A DNA stretch of 64,000 bases. Origin: Phocaeicola_A sp963652075 (lineage in GTDB: Bacteria > Bacteroidota > Bacteroidia > Bacteroidales > Bacteroidaceae). Location: contig CAVJRQ010000089.1 of assembly GCA_963652075.1 (NCBI GenBank), forward strand, positions 1-64,000. Direction: 5' to 3'. The notes below the pieces were generated by a model that was not told the origin of the DNA, made no database searches, and saw only the letters and a list, made by a program, of their open reading frames with translations. The number at the start of each line of letters is the position of its first letter. The first letter of the stretch is position 1. Shown piece by piece: positions 52,901 through 62,156 of this stretch. Made by a program: the position numbers and the translations under genes.

Positions 52901-52953
52901 TATGCGCCATGGATTCGTTGACTATCAAGCCATGGCACGTTTAGGGAGAGGTA

Positions 52954-55071
52954 TTAGTACTGCAGGATGTCCCAAAGGTCGCGGATGCGTTGTTCGGGAT
53001 CCCACTTACCAAAGAAAGTCCACTTGGCGGTGATGCGCCAGAACTCAGGCGAACCGGGCAGTTCATCGAGGTTGTCGTTCATCCACCCGCTGTGTCCGCC
53101 GTCGCGTACACATCTATAGTAATAGGTACGCTGACCGTAGACGCAAGGGTCGAGCACTTTGTCGGAATAGGCATAATGGATATTCTCGTTGAGCACATTG
53201 CCAGAGAAGTGGCAATTGATGAGGATAAACTGCGAGTCGTGATGATAGCGGCCGAGCAGGGTCGGTGTCTTGGCATCGAAGTCGGAGTTGGTGATGACCA
53301 GACGGTTGTCCGGCGTATCGCGTCCATCATGCCAAATCATAGCCCGGCTGTCACCGTAGAAGCGGCAACGGGTAGCGTAGCACGTACCGCGCGGACAAAG
53401 GAAATCCACACCGGGGCAGCGCAAGTAAAGGTCGGCATGGTAGTACATGCCCTTGCCATCCCGTGCCCAAAGAGCGAGCGCGTCGTTGCCGTCAGCCCAA
53501 ACGTTGCAGTTGGTGATGATGGTGCGTGTGGCGCGTCCGAAGATGGACATCTGGTGAACGGTGGTCTGCTCCACGGTTGTACCGTAATTGTTATAAGCGG
53601 TAAGGTTGTTGATGATGCAGTCGTCCGCTCCTTCGAGGAGAACGATGGCACCCATATGCACGTCCTGTCCTTTGTACTTCTCCACCATGCGTTTCTGTGA
53701 AGTCTCGGCAACAACGATGACGGTACTGTCGCGGTCCTCACCTACCAGCACAATGTTCGGACGGTCGATGATGACCTTTTGGTTGTAGGTACCCTTACGG
53801 ATAAGTATCTTGTAGGGGGCTTCTGCATGCTCCGGAGCCTTCTCAATAGCCGCCTGAATGCTCTCACCCGGCTTCACCACCGCATCAAAAAGTTTGGCGT
53901 TCTTCACCGGTTTGCGGAACATCTCGAACGTTCCGTTCTCGTTGCCGCCTTTGGTAGTGAGGCTGATTTTCACCTTGTGCTTCGGGTCGTTCTGTGCAAC
54001 CCACTTCTCATATTTTTCATAGAGGTCTGCCGGACCGGTGGTGTACCAGCCATAGCCGTTGCGACGTTCCGGGCCGATGTCTTCCAGACGGCGACGGGGA
54101 ATACCGTCACGGTCGCATACGAACGGCTCGCAACGCTGCAAGTCGTAGAAGCGTGCCCACATAGGTTTGGCATTCGGGTCGCTCACCAAGCGAGTGTTGC
54201 GTTGTCCCTTCTCATCCACAGAACGTTCCACGCGATAGCCCGTAATCTTATACGTGTCGAACCACTTCATGGCACCATGGATAGCCTTCTTCACCTTTGC
54301 GCTCGGGTTGGGGAGATCCATCAACAAGTCCACGATAGAGCTGCTCTCTGCCGAACAGAACGACGGGAGTTCAAACGCCCGGGCAGGTGCAGGCTGCAAG
54401 GTTTCTCGGTCATGCTGCTGGCACCATACGGTGGGCTTGCCCTTCACCAGAATCTGTGTGGCAAGGATGCAGTCCACGCCTTTGTTGAACGATTCGGTGA
54501 GCTGGTTGCGCAGCGCCTCATCCGTGAGGTCGTCACCATAGGGATATTCTGCCGCGATGATTTCCTGGAAGAGGCGAAGCGTGTTGACAATCGCGTCGTC
54601 ATTGAAGGTAATGTGAATCTGGTAGTCACGCATCTTGGGCCAGAACTGAGGCCATCCGCCATTCTCATACTGTCCGCTAAGCAGATACTTCACGGCTTCA
54701 CGGAAAGCGTCCCGATAGCGCACGTCCTTGGTCTGGTGATAGAGACGGGCCAGATAGACCATCTGCGTCGTGGTGGCATCGTTGTCGATGGTGGAATCGT
54801 CCGTACGCTCTTTGTCTTTTTGCACGTCGGCCAGTTCCTTGTCAGTGAGGCGGCGTGCCATATCGATGTTCTTAGGCCATCCGCCCGTACAACGTTGGTA
54901 CACCAACACCTGGTCGCCGATGCGGCGAGCCTCATCGGTCTTGAAGAATTCCGGATCGGATATCCGGATACTGTTTCGTCCCGGACGTACCTGTGCCGTC
55001 AGGGAAAGCGAGCAGAAGAAAGCCGTTGCCACGAGCAACACTCCTCCGCGAGTTAACATTTTACATTTCAT
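52954..55071 (-). CDS. Pectate lyase (PL10) - pectin methylesterase (CE8) fusion
   Basis: 705 residues with a signal peptide (cleaved after LTAQ near residue 26). Residues about 30-370 form a PL10 pectate lyase (QRCTGGWPKNIDMA, GGWPQFWP, FYDLQRCEPFVCDRDG). Residues about 395-705 form a CE8 pectin methylesterase beta-helix (IQAAIEKAPE, VGEDRDSTVI, CRFYGDSRAMIWHDG). It would remove methyl esters from homogalacturonan and cleave the chain. The start is ATG 55071; the longer frame adds a spurious hydrophobic stretch. It lies only 37 bases after murF on the same strand with no clear promoter between. Confidence 0.9.
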   Translation of the reverse strand: MKCKMLTRGGVLLVATAFFCSLSLTAQVRPGRNSIRISDPEFFKTDEARRIGDQVLVYQRCTGGWPKNIDMARRLTDKELADVQKDKERTDDSTIDNDATTTQMVYLARLYHQTKDVRYRDAFREAVKYLLSGQYENGGWPQFWPKMRDYQIHITFNDDAIVNTLRLFQEIIAAEYPYGDDLTDEALRNQLTESFNKGVDCILATQILVKGKPTVWCQQHDRETLQPAPARAFELPSFCSAESSSIVDLLMDLPNPSAKVKKAIHGAMKWFDTYKITGYRVERSVDEKGQRNTRLVSDPNAKPMWARFYDLQRCEPFVCDRDGIPRRRLEDIGPERRNGYGWYTTGPADLYEKYEKWVAQNDPKHKVKISLTTKGGNENGTFEMFRKPVKNAKLFDAVVKPGESIQAAIEKAPEHAEAPYKILIRKGTYNQKVIIDRPNIVLVGEDRDSTVIVVAETSQKRMVEKYKGQDVHMGAIVLLEGADDCIINNLTAYNNYGTTVEQTTVHQMSIFGRATRTIITNCNVWADGNDALALWARDGKGMYYHADLYLRCPGVDFLCPRGTCYATRCRFYGDSRAMIWHDGRDTPDNRLVITNSDFDAKTPTLLGRYHHDSQFILINCHFSGNVLNENIHYAYSDKVLDPCVYGQRTYYYRCVRDGGHSGWMNDNLDELPGSPEFWRITAKWTFFGKWDPEQRIRDLWDILQY

Positions 55072-55108
55072 AATAATTGGTATTAGTATTAATAGAGTAA
55101 AAAACACG

Positions 55109-56413
55109 TCAAAGCAAGTCCGCCAGCGGCGCAAGGCGCATGCTGTTGGAACCTTTAATCAGTATATAGTATCCGTGAGGCTTCCCGACCTCGATGGCCT
55201 GTCGCACCTCGTCGGCATCGGCGAAGCAACGAAACGGCGAGTGGGTAGCGCGGAAGTTGTCTCCCACAAGCCATACCACATCGAACGCCGCCTTCGCGAG
55301 GTAGTCCACAATGCGCTGATGCTCCTCCGCAGTAGAAGCGCCCAGCTCTTTCATATCGCCGAGGATAGCCATTTTGGGGCTCACCTTCATGGCGGTGAAA
55401 TTGGCGAGAGCCGCCATCATGCTGGTGGGGTTGGCATTGTAGGCATCCACAATCAGCGAGTTGTCCGCCGTAACCTTCAGCTGCGAGCGGTTATTCTGCG
55501 GCGTGTAGCCTGCCAAAGCCTCATCTATCTGTTGGGGTGTCACTCCAAAATAGATGCCTATGGCCGCTGCTGCCAGCATATTGTCTATGTTGTAAGCACC
55601 AATAAGGTGGGTGGCTATGCGGTGCCACCCCGTGTTGGTGACGCGCCAACGGAATGTGAGGGTGGGTGCGCATTCAACCACTTCACCGTTGACATGCAAC
55701 ATCTCCTTGTCGTCACTCTTTCCGTAGCGTACCAAATTCAATCCATCCGCCTCGGCCATGAGGTAAGGATTGTCGTTGTGGATAAACGCCACGCTCTCCG
55801 GTTTCGTCCGCAAATAGCGATAGAGAGCCGTCTTGGTGTGAATCACCTCCTCGAACGTACCGAACCCTTCGAGGTGCGCCTTTCCCACATTGGTAATGAT
55901 GCCATAGTCCGGCTCCACGATATGCACCAGTTGGTCTATCTCCCCCGGATGATTGGCACCCATCTCCACCACAGCCATCTCGTGCTCGGCCGTGAGGCGA
56001 AGCAGGGTGAGCGGCACACCGATGTGGTTGTTGAGGTTTCCTTGGGTATAGAGCACCCGATATTTCTCGGCCAACACGGTGGCGATGAGTTCCTTGGTAG
56101 TGGTCTTTCCGTTGGTGCCGGTAACGCCGATGACGCGTGTGCCCAGTTGCCGACGGTGGTAGTGCGCCAGTTGCTGGAGCGCGGCAAGGCAATCGTCCAC
56201 CACTATCAGCCGTTTGTCTTGCGACGAGGCATACCGTGGGTCGTCGACGACGGCATAGGCGCAACCTTGCTCCAGAGCCTGGAGGGCAAACGCGTTGCCA
56301 TCGAACGAAGTCCCTTTAAGTGCGAAAAAGATGGAGCCGGATGGGCAGTTACGACTGTCGGTTGTGACCAACGGATGCTGTTGGAAGATGTGGTAAAGTG
56401 ATGCTATTTCCAT
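55109..56413 (-). CDS. murF: UDP-MurNAc-tripeptide:D-Ala-D-Ala ligase
   Basis: 434 residues; ATP-dependent addition of D-Ala-D-Ala to the peptidoglycan precursor in the cytoplasm. Three Mur ligase domains are present: the N-terminal UDP-binding part, an ATP-binding centre with GVTGTNGKTTTKEL near residues 96-109, and a C-terminal domain with IVDAYNANPTSM near 320. The length is normal. It has a clear promoter. It is not in a division/cell-wall cluster here; a pectinase gene follows it. Confidence 0.95.
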   Translation of the reverse strand: MEIASLYHIFQQHPLVTTDSRNCPSGSIFFALKGTSFDGNAFALQALEQGCAYAVVDDPRYASSQDKRLIVVDDCLAALQQLAHYHRRQLGTRVIGVTGTNGKTTTKELIATVLAEKYRVLYTQGNLNNHIGVPLTLLRLTAEHEMAVVEMGANHPGEIDQLVHIVEPDYGIITNVGKAHLEGFGTFEEVIHTKTALYRYLRTKPESVAFIHNDNPYLMAEADGLNLVRYGKSDDKEMLHVNGEVVECAPTLTFRWRVTNTGWHRIATHLIGAYNIDNMLAAAAIGIYFGVTPQQIDEALAGYTPQNNRSQLKVTADNSLIVDAYNANPTSMMAALANFTAMKVSPKMAILGDMKELGASTAEEHQRIVDYLAKAAFDVVWLVGDNFRATHSPFRCFADADEVRQAIEVGKPHGYYILIKGSNSMRLAPLADLL

Positions 56414-56467
56414 AATATATTGCAGTCAATGGCGGTCCTGTGGACCGTGACGTTCTCTATATAGATG

Positions 56468-56490
56468 CCGCAAAAGTAACGATTTTGCGG
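56468..56490 (-). promoter_or_regulatory. murF promoter with overlapping inverted repeat
   Basis: Minus-strand TACTTTTG at 56471-56478 is an exact -7 element. It lies inside an inverted repeat (CCGCAAAA at 56468-56475 and TTTTGCGG at 56483-56490, 7-base spacer). The repeat could be an operator or chance. Confidence 0.5.
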
Positions 56491-56648
56491 AAGTGAACAA
56501 ACAAACGGAGCGGAAAGTAGTCGACGAAACGTTAAAAAGGAGTTTGTCACGAACCGCACCGCGTTGGCTATCGAGGTATAGGCTCGAATAAAAGAGCCGT
56601 AAACTGAAAAAGTTGACGGCAGATGAAGATTATATCAAACCATTAGAC

Positions 56649-56656
56649 TACATTTG
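56649..56656 (+). promoter_or_regulatory. -7 promoter element of the MGH/GH63-like gene
   Basis: TACATTTG, exact TAnnTTTG, 30 bases before ATG 56686. Confidence 0.55.
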
Positions 56657-56685
56657 TACTTTCTTTAACTAAATCAGTTTTGGGT

Positions 56686-58065
56686 ATGAAATATACGCTA
56701 ACAATTTTTCTGGCATGCTCACTCTGTCTATCCGCGACAGCGCAACTGCCGGAACGCACCCCGGAGAACGTCCAAAAGTATAAGACCATTTGCCGCGAAC
56801 ATATCTATAAGGATATGAAAGGCATGTACCGCGAACCGGGAGGTGCCTTAAAGTTCCCCTTCCTGGCACCGGGCAGCAACCAGTATCTGGATATGCTGTG
56901 GGACTGGGACTCCTGGTTGAGCAACGTCGCCCTGCGCCAGATACTGTTGGAGAACGGCACCGACAAAGACCGTGAACAGGCACTGCGGTACGAGCAGGGT
57001 TGTGTACTCAACGCCTTGAGCTACGGTGGCATGGACGGATGGATACCCATCTGGATTGAGCGCAACGCACCGAGCCGCGAGGAGATGCTGAAGAAACGCA
57101 ATCCTTGGAAGACCAACATGCACAAGCCGACCATCGCGCAGCATGCCGCCTTCATCATCCGCAACATGGACGGCGATGCCGAATGGTTGCGCGAGGACTT
57201 TTACACCCTACAGGCATTCGTCTGCAAATACCTGAACTTTCACCGCCACAAGGCTACGGGACTGATGTATTGGGAAACGGACGAGGCGATAGGCGTAGAC
57301 AACGACCCAAGCACTTTCTACCGTCCACACGAGAGCTCCGGTTCCATCTTCTTGAACGCGCTGATGTACAAAGAGCTGAAAGCGATGGCATACATAGCCG
57401 ACTGCCTGAAACTGACCGACATCGCCAAACGGTTCGACCAGGAAGCCGACACGCTGAAAGTCAAGATACAGGAACATTGCTGGGACCCTCGCGACGGATT
57501 CTACTATAGCGTGGACTTGAACCTGCTGCCCGTGGAGAAGCCCGACATCGAAGGTCTGATGCCCGGAGACCTCTACCTGCATGTGGGACAGCCGCGCACA
57601 TACGACTGCCTGATACAGCGGTTCAGCGTATGGAGCGGATTCATGTCCATGTGGGCCGGCATCGCCACACCGGAGCAGGCACAAGAGATGGTGAAGCGAC
57701 AGTATCACGACACGTTGTCGTTCAATGCGCCGGCAGGCGTGCGCACCCTCTCGCCACTGGAAAAGATGTATAACGCTTGCGCCAGCGGCAACCCCTCGTC
57801 ATGGCAAGGCCCGATATGGATTAACGTGAACTACCTGGTGTTTCGCGGACTGGTACAGTACGGCTTCGATGCGGAAGCGCGCGAACTGGCGGAGAAAACC
57901 ATCGTACTGTTAGGCCGCGACTACGAACGGTTCGGCGCGTTGCACGAGTATTACCTGCCGGACAACGGTGAACCCGTGTTGAACAAAGGATTCCAGAACT
58001 GGAACCTCTTGGTGCTGAACATGGCGGCTTGGCTCGACGGGAAGTCCGTAGTTACGGAATTCTGA
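56686..58065 (+). CDS. Secreted MGH/GH63-like glycoside hydrolase
   Basis: 459 residues with a signal peptide (cleaved near SATAQ, residue 19). It has the (alpha/alpha)6-barrel pattern of the MGH1/GH63/trehalase clan: MLWDWDSWLSNVAL, SSGSIFLNALMY, and the late motif SSWQGPIWINVNYLVFRGL, plus FGALHEYYLPDNGEP. The family removes alpha-linked glucose or mannose units; the substrate cannot be told. The start is ATG 56686; the frame two codons upstream begins with TTG. It is a single gene with its own promoter. Confidence 0.78.
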   Translation: MKYTLTIFLACSLCLSATAQLPERTPENVQKYKTICREHIYKDMKGMYREPGGALKFPFLAPGSNQYLDMLWDWDSWLSNVALRQILLENGTDKDREQALRYEQGCVLNALSYGGMDGWIPIWIERNAPSREEMLKKRNPWKTNMHKPTIAQHAAFIIRNMDGDAEWLREDFYTLQAFVCKYLNFHRHKATGLMYWETDEAIGVDNDPSTFYRPHESSGSIFLNALMYKELKAMAYIADCLKLTDIAKRFDQEADTLKVKIQEHCWDPRDGFYYSVDLNLLPVEKPDIEGLMPGDLYLHVGQPRTYDCLIQRFSVWSGFMSMWAGIATPEQAQEMVKRQYHDTLSFNAPAGVRTLSPLEKMYNACASGNPSSWQGPIWINVNYLVFRGLVQYGFDAEARELAEKTIVLLGRDYERFGALHEYYLPDNGEPVLNKGFQNWNLLVLNMAAWLDGKSVVTEF

Positions 58066-58158
58066 GCCAAGGCATACCGTACCGAGTAAAGAGAAAGAGG
58101 AATAAATATAAACTAAACAATACAATATCATTAACGTCTTAACAACACATTATTAAAA

Positions 58159-58920
58159 ATGAAGACTAACAAATTATCCGTGATGGTCCCTTTGTTTGCG
58201 CTACTTCTTTTGTGCGCCCCCAAAGCAAAGGCTCAAGTGAATGCACAGCTTTACTACGACTTCGGCGACGACCGCAAGTTCGAGACCTTGACACTGGAAA
58301 TGTTCAAGGCCGACAAATGGGGTAGCACCTATTTCTTTATCGACCACGACTTCAACTACAATAGAGTCAACGGAAAGAAAGTGGGACCACAGGTTTCGCA
58401 CGGAGGCACCTATACCGAGATTGCCCGCAGCATCAACCTGTGGCAGGATTCAGACCTGAAGGCGTGGAGCCTGCACGCTGAGTACAACGGCGGCATCACG
58501 CAGGACTATCCCATCAACACGGCGTGGCTGTTTGGTGTGGATTACTTCATGCACAGCGAGGACTTCAAGAACACCCTGACCCTGCAAGTACTCGGCAAGC
58601 ACATCCACAAGGCCAGCAGCGATGTGCCGGTGCAGCTCACGGCCGTATGGGCCATGAACGACATCTTTGGCGTGAAGGGACTGAACTTCTTGGGCTTTGC
58701 CGACTTCTGGTGGGAGAACCACACGACTTACGATGACGGCCAGACCCCGGAAGACGCCAGCACCGTGTTCATCACCGAGCCGCAGTTGTTCTACAACATC
58801 GGCCGTCACTTCGGCGTAGACAACTTCAGCGTCGGTACGGAGATTGAGCTGAGCAACGACTTCGGAAGTACCAGCGGCTTCAAATGCCGTCCCTGCCTGG
58901 GTGTCAGATGGGATTTCTAA
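58159..58920 (+). CDS. DUF5020 outer-membrane channel (Tsx-like)
   Basis: 253 residues with a signal peptide (cleaved after KAQ near residue 25) and strand-rich sequence ending in RWDF, typical of an outer-membrane barrel of the nucleoside-channel Tsx-like group. The motif QLYYDFGDDRKFETLTLEMF is characteristic of DUF5020. It lies 20 bases before a purine-type permease, which suggests it brings nucleosides or bases across the outer membrane. Function is inferred from fold and neighbour. Confidence 0.82.
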   Translation: MKTNKLSVMVPLFALLLLCAPKAKAQVNAQLYYDFGDDRKFETLTLEMFKADKWGSTYFFIDHDFNYNRVNGKKVGPQVSHGGTYTEIARSINLWQDSDLKAWSLHAEYNGGITQDYPINTAWLFGVDYFMHSEDFKNTLTLQVLGKHIHKASSDVPVQLTAVWAMNDIFGVKGLNFLGFADFWWENHTTYDDGQTPEDASTVFITEPQLFYNIGRHFGVDNFSVGTEIELSNDFGSTSGFKCRPCLGVRWDF

Positions 58921-58940
58921 TCCTCTAAACAACAAATACA

Positions 58941-60239
58941 ATGCTACAGAAACTTTTTGGGTTCAACCCGACACAGCACAAAGTGAAGACAGAAGTGTTG
59001 GCCGGCATCACCACCTTCCTGACCATGGCCTATATCCTGGCCGTGAACCCCGCCATGTTCGGCGAGCTCTCCGCACAGGGTATGGATGCCAATGCGTCCT
59101 TCACCGCAACGGCATTGGCCGCCATCGTGGGTACGCTCATCATGGCCATCTATGCCAAGATGCCTTTTGCCTTGGCTCCGGGTATGGGTCTGAACGCCTT
59201 CTTTGTCTACACGGTCTGCTTGGGCATGGGATACAGTTGGCAGTTTGCCCTCACCGCAATCCTGATTGAAGGTCTGCTCTTCGTGCTGCTCACCGTAACG
59301 AAGGTGCGCGCATGGATTGTAGACTCCATCCCCGCCTCGCTGAAGAGCGCTATCGGTGGCGGCATCGGACTCTTCATCGCCTTCATCGGTCTGAAGAACG
59401 CCGGCATCATTGTCCCCAACGCCTCCACTTACGTGGGCATTGGCGACCTGACACAAGGCAACGCCTTGCTGGGAGTTATCGGAATCTTCATCACCGGGCT
59501 GTTGGTAATCAAGAAAGTGCCGGGCAACCTCCTTCTGGGTATCCTCATCACTACCCTCATCGGCATCCCGATGGGGCTGGCGCACTTTGGCGGTATCGTA
59601 AGCACGCCGCCTTCCATTGAGCCGATATTCTGTCAGTTCCAGTTCCACGACATCTTCTGTCACGACATGTTCATCGTGGTGTTCACCTTCCTCTTCTTCG
59701 ACATGTTCGACACCGTAGGAACATTGGTAGGCGTATGCACCAAGGCCAAGAAGGTACAGAAGGACGGGAAAATACCCGGACTGACGAAGGCGTTCATGGC
59801 CGACGCGTTGGCTACCGTCGCCGGTGCCTGCTTCGGGACCAGCACGACCACCACTTACGTGGAGAGCACGTCGGGCATCGCACAGGGCGGACGTACGGGA
59901 CTCACCGCCTTCACGACGGCAATCTGTTTCGTCGTAGCCCTCTTCTTTGCGCCGTTGTTCCTGGCTATGCCTGCGGCTGCCACCGCTCCGGTATTGGTGA
60001 TTGTCGGCCTCTTCATGGTGACACCGATTCTGACTATCGATTTTGAGGACTACTCGGAGTCTATCCCCGCATTCCTTACCATCGTCATCATGCCGTTGGC
60101 GGGAAGCATCTCCGACGGCATCATGTGCGGAATGATTGTCTACACCGTGCTCAACGCCCTCTGTGGCAACATCAAGAAGGTGAACCCCATGATGTGGGTG
60201 TTGGCTGTCCTCTTCGTCGCGAAGTATATCTTCATCTAA
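58941..60239 (+). CDS. NCS2-family nucleobase permease (AzgA/PbuG-like)
   Basis: 432 residues, about 12-14 helices. The motifs GMGLNAFFVYTVCLGMG, GIGLFIAFIGLKNAG and TTTTYVESTSGIAQGGRTG are those of the AzgA-type purine transporters (hypoxanthine, guanine, adenine). It imports a nucleobase with protons at the inner membrane and forms a two-gene uptake unit with the DUF5020 barrel. The exact base is unknown. A hairpin follows. Confidence 0.92.
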   Translation: MLQKLFGFNPTQHKVKTEVLAGITTFLTMAYILAVNPAMFGELSAQGMDANASFTATALAAIVGTLIMAIYAKMPFALAPGMGLNAFFVYTVCLGMGYSWQFALTAILIEGLLFVLLTVTKVRAWIVDSIPASLKSAIGGGIGLFIAFIGLKNAGIIVPNASTYVGIGDLTQGNALLGVIGIFITGLLVIKKVPGNLLLGILITTLIGIPMGLAHFGGIVSTPPSIEPIFCQFQFHDIFCHDMFIVVFTFLFFDMFDTVGTLVGVCTKAKKVQKDGKIPGLTKAFMADALATVAGACFGTSTTTTYVESTSGIAQGGRTGLTAFTTAICFVVALFFAPLFLAMPAAATAPVLVIVGLFMVTPILTIDFEDYSESIPAFLTIVIMPLAGSISDGIMCGMIVYTVLNALCGNIKKVNPMMWVLAVLFVAKYIFI

Positions 60240-60271
60240 GAGACTACACTGCCCCCTGAAGGCAGTTGCTT

Positions 60272-60301
60272 CGGGCGGTATTCCGTAAAGGATGCCGCCC
60301 G
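60272..60301 (+). terminator. Terminator after the nucleobase permease
   Basis: An approximately 12-bp G/C-rich stem with one bulge (CGGGCGG at 60272 pairing with CCGCCCG ending at 60301), followed by CTTTGTTT. Confidence 0.7.
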
Positions 60302-60365
60302 CTTTGTTTCCCAACATTTTTCTTCCATAATTCCGCTGAGGGATTCCGTCTAACGAAAAATACAT

Positions 60366-60373
60366 TAACTTTG
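60366..60373 (+). promoter_or_regulatory. -7 promoter element of folP-cdaA
   Basis: TAACTTTG, exact TAnnTTTG, 25 bases before ATG 60398. It fixes the start, since the open frame reaches back to 60266. Confidence 0.6.
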
Positions 60374-60397
60374 CAAGCAGTGAAAAATGCCGGAGAC

Positions 60398-61243
60398 ATG
60401 AAGCGAAACTTTATACAGACAAACGGGCGACTGATGGACCTCAGCACCCCACAGGTGATGGGTATCCTCAACGTGACGCCCGACTCGTTCTATGCGCAGA
60501 GCCGAAAGCAAAGCGACGAGGAGATTGCCCAACGGGCCACACAGATATTGAGCGAAGGGGCGAGCATCATCGACATTGGTGCCTACTCGTCGCGGCCGAA
60601 CGCCGAACACATCACCGCAGAGGAGGAGATGAGGCGGCTGCGCCACGGACTGAGCATCATCACCCGTGAACATCCGGAAGCCGTGTTGTCAGTCGACACT
60701 TTCCGCGCCGACGTTGCCGCCATGTGCGTGGAAGAGTATGGCGTGGCTATCATCAACGACATCGCCGCCGGCGAGATGGACAACCGGATGTTCGACACCG
60801 TAGCCCGGCTGAACGTGCCCTACATCATGATGCACATGCAAGGAACGCCGCAAACCATGCAGGCGACACCCCACTACGACAATCTGATGAAAGAGATTTT
60901 CCTCTACTTTGCCGAGAAGATTGCCAAGCTGCACGAGCTGGGCGTGAAGGACATCATACTGGACCCAGGATTCGGCTTCGGGAAGACGTTGGCGCACAAC
61001 TACGAGTTGCTGAACAACCTGCAGGAGTTCGCCCAGTTCGAAATGCCGCTGTTGGTAGGCGTATCACGCAAATCAATGATATACAAACTACTGGGTACGA
61101 CACCCGAAGAAGCACTCAACGGGACGACGGTGATTGACACCGTCGCCTTGCTGAAAGGAGCGGACATCCTGCGCGTGCACGACGTACGCCAGGCGGTGGA
61201 AGCCGTAAGGATAACGGAAGCCATGAAACATGGCATTCAATAA
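60398..61243 (+). CDS. folP: Dihydropteroate synthase
   Basis: 281 residues; joins p-aminobenzoate to the pterin diphosphate in folate synthesis and is the sulfonamide target. Motifs MGILNVTPDSFY (residues 21-32), IDIGAYSSRPNAEHI and DPGFGFGKT are present. The second loop reads SSRPN instead of the common STRPG, which I believe is usual in Bacteroidetes. It heads a two-gene operon with a diadenylate cyclase, 22 bases apart. Confidence 0.95.
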   Translation: MKRNFIQTNGRLMDLSTPQVMGILNVTPDSFYAQSRKQSDEEIAQRATQILSEGASIIDIGAYSSRPNAEHITAEEEMRRLRHGLSIITREHPEAVLSVDTFRADVAAMCVEEYGVAIINDIAAGEMDNRMFDTVARLNVPYIMMHMQGTPQTMQATPHYDNLMKEIFLYFAEKIAKLHELGVKDIILDPGFGFGKTLAHNYELLNNLQEFAQFEMPLLVGVSRKSMIYKLLGTTPEEALNGTTVIDTVALLKGADILRVHDVRQAVEAVRITEAMKHGIQ

Positions 61244-61265
61244 GAACCCCTAAAACACAACGAAT

Positions 61266-62033
61266 ATGTTCAGCGTCAGCATAAAAGACATTATCGACAT
61301 CCTGTTGGTGACATTCATGCTCTACTATGCCTACCGGTTCATGAAGGACTCCGGTTCCATAAAAGTGTTTATCGGTATCCTCACCTTCATCCTCCTCTGG
61401 CTGCTGGTGTCGCAGATACTGGAGATGAAACTGTTGGGTGCCATCTTCGACAGCCTGGTGCAGGTGGGTGCCATCGCCCTGATTGTCCTGTTTCAGGACG
61501 AGATACGCAAGTTCCTCATCACGTTGGGATCGCACGAGCGGGCAAGCAAGCTGTTGCGGTTCATCACCGGCACGAAGAAGAAAACCACCGAGCGCGCGGA
61601 CATCATGCCCGTGGTGATGGCCTGCCTCAACATGAGCAAACAAAAGGTGGGGGCACTCATCATCTTCGAGAGGAGCATTCCCCTCAACGACATCATCGCC
61701 TCGGGCGACGTGATTGACGCCAACATAAACCAACGGCTGATAGAGAACATCTTCTTCAAGAACAGTCCGTTGCACGACGGAGCGATGATTGTCCGCCACA
61801 AGCGCATCACCGCCGCCGGCTGCATCCTGCCCGTATCGCATAGTGTGGACATACCCAAGTCATTGGGTCTGCGCCATCGGGCGGCTCTGGGCATCGCGCA
61901 GGAAACGGATGCCTTGTCCGTAGTGGTCTCCGAGGAGACGGGAGACATATCCGTTGCCTACAAAGGACAGTTCCACCTACACCTCTCCGCCGAGGAGCTG
62001 GAGCGTTTTCTCACCGAGGAAGAACCCGCATAA
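61266..62033 (+). CDS. cdaA: Diadenylate cyclase (CdaA/DacA type)
   Basis: 255 residues; makes cyclic di-AMP from two ATP. Three N-terminal helices (about 10-25, 32-50, 58-77) anchor it in the inner membrane. The DisA-N catalytic domain has D171-G-A173 and R203-H-R205. Cyclic di-AMP usually governs potassium and osmotic balance. The folP neighbour is a common arrangement in Bacteroidetes. No YbbR partner is adjacent, unlike Firmicutes. Confidence 0.93.
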   Translation: MFSVSIKDIIDILLVTFMLYYAYRFMKDSGSIKVFIGILTFILLWLLVSQILEMKLLGAIFDSLVQVGAIALIVLFQDEIRKFLITLGSHERASKLLRFITGTKKKTTERADIMPVVMACLNMSKQKVGALIIFERSIPLNDIIASGDVIDANINQRLIENIFFKNSPLHDGAMIVRHKRITAAGCILPVSHSVDIPKSLGLRHRAALGIAQETDALSVVVSEETGDISVAYKGQFHLHLSAEELERFLTEEEPA

Positions 62034-62087
62034 TGGTTTGGGTGAAAAAAGATTCCGTTTTTGCAATGTGTATATGACAAATATATG

Positions 62088-62095
62088 TAATTTTG
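62088..62095 (+). promoter_or_regulatory. -7 promoter element of pta-ackA
   Basis: TAATTTTG, exact TAnnTTTG. A TTTG at 60-63 of the same 100 (62060-62063) lies 24 bases upstream. ATG is at 62157. Confidence 0.55.
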
Positions 62096-62156
62096 CACAT
62101 CTCTATATCAGTAGACTGAGAAAGAAATAGGAATATCAATTTAAACTTATAATATC

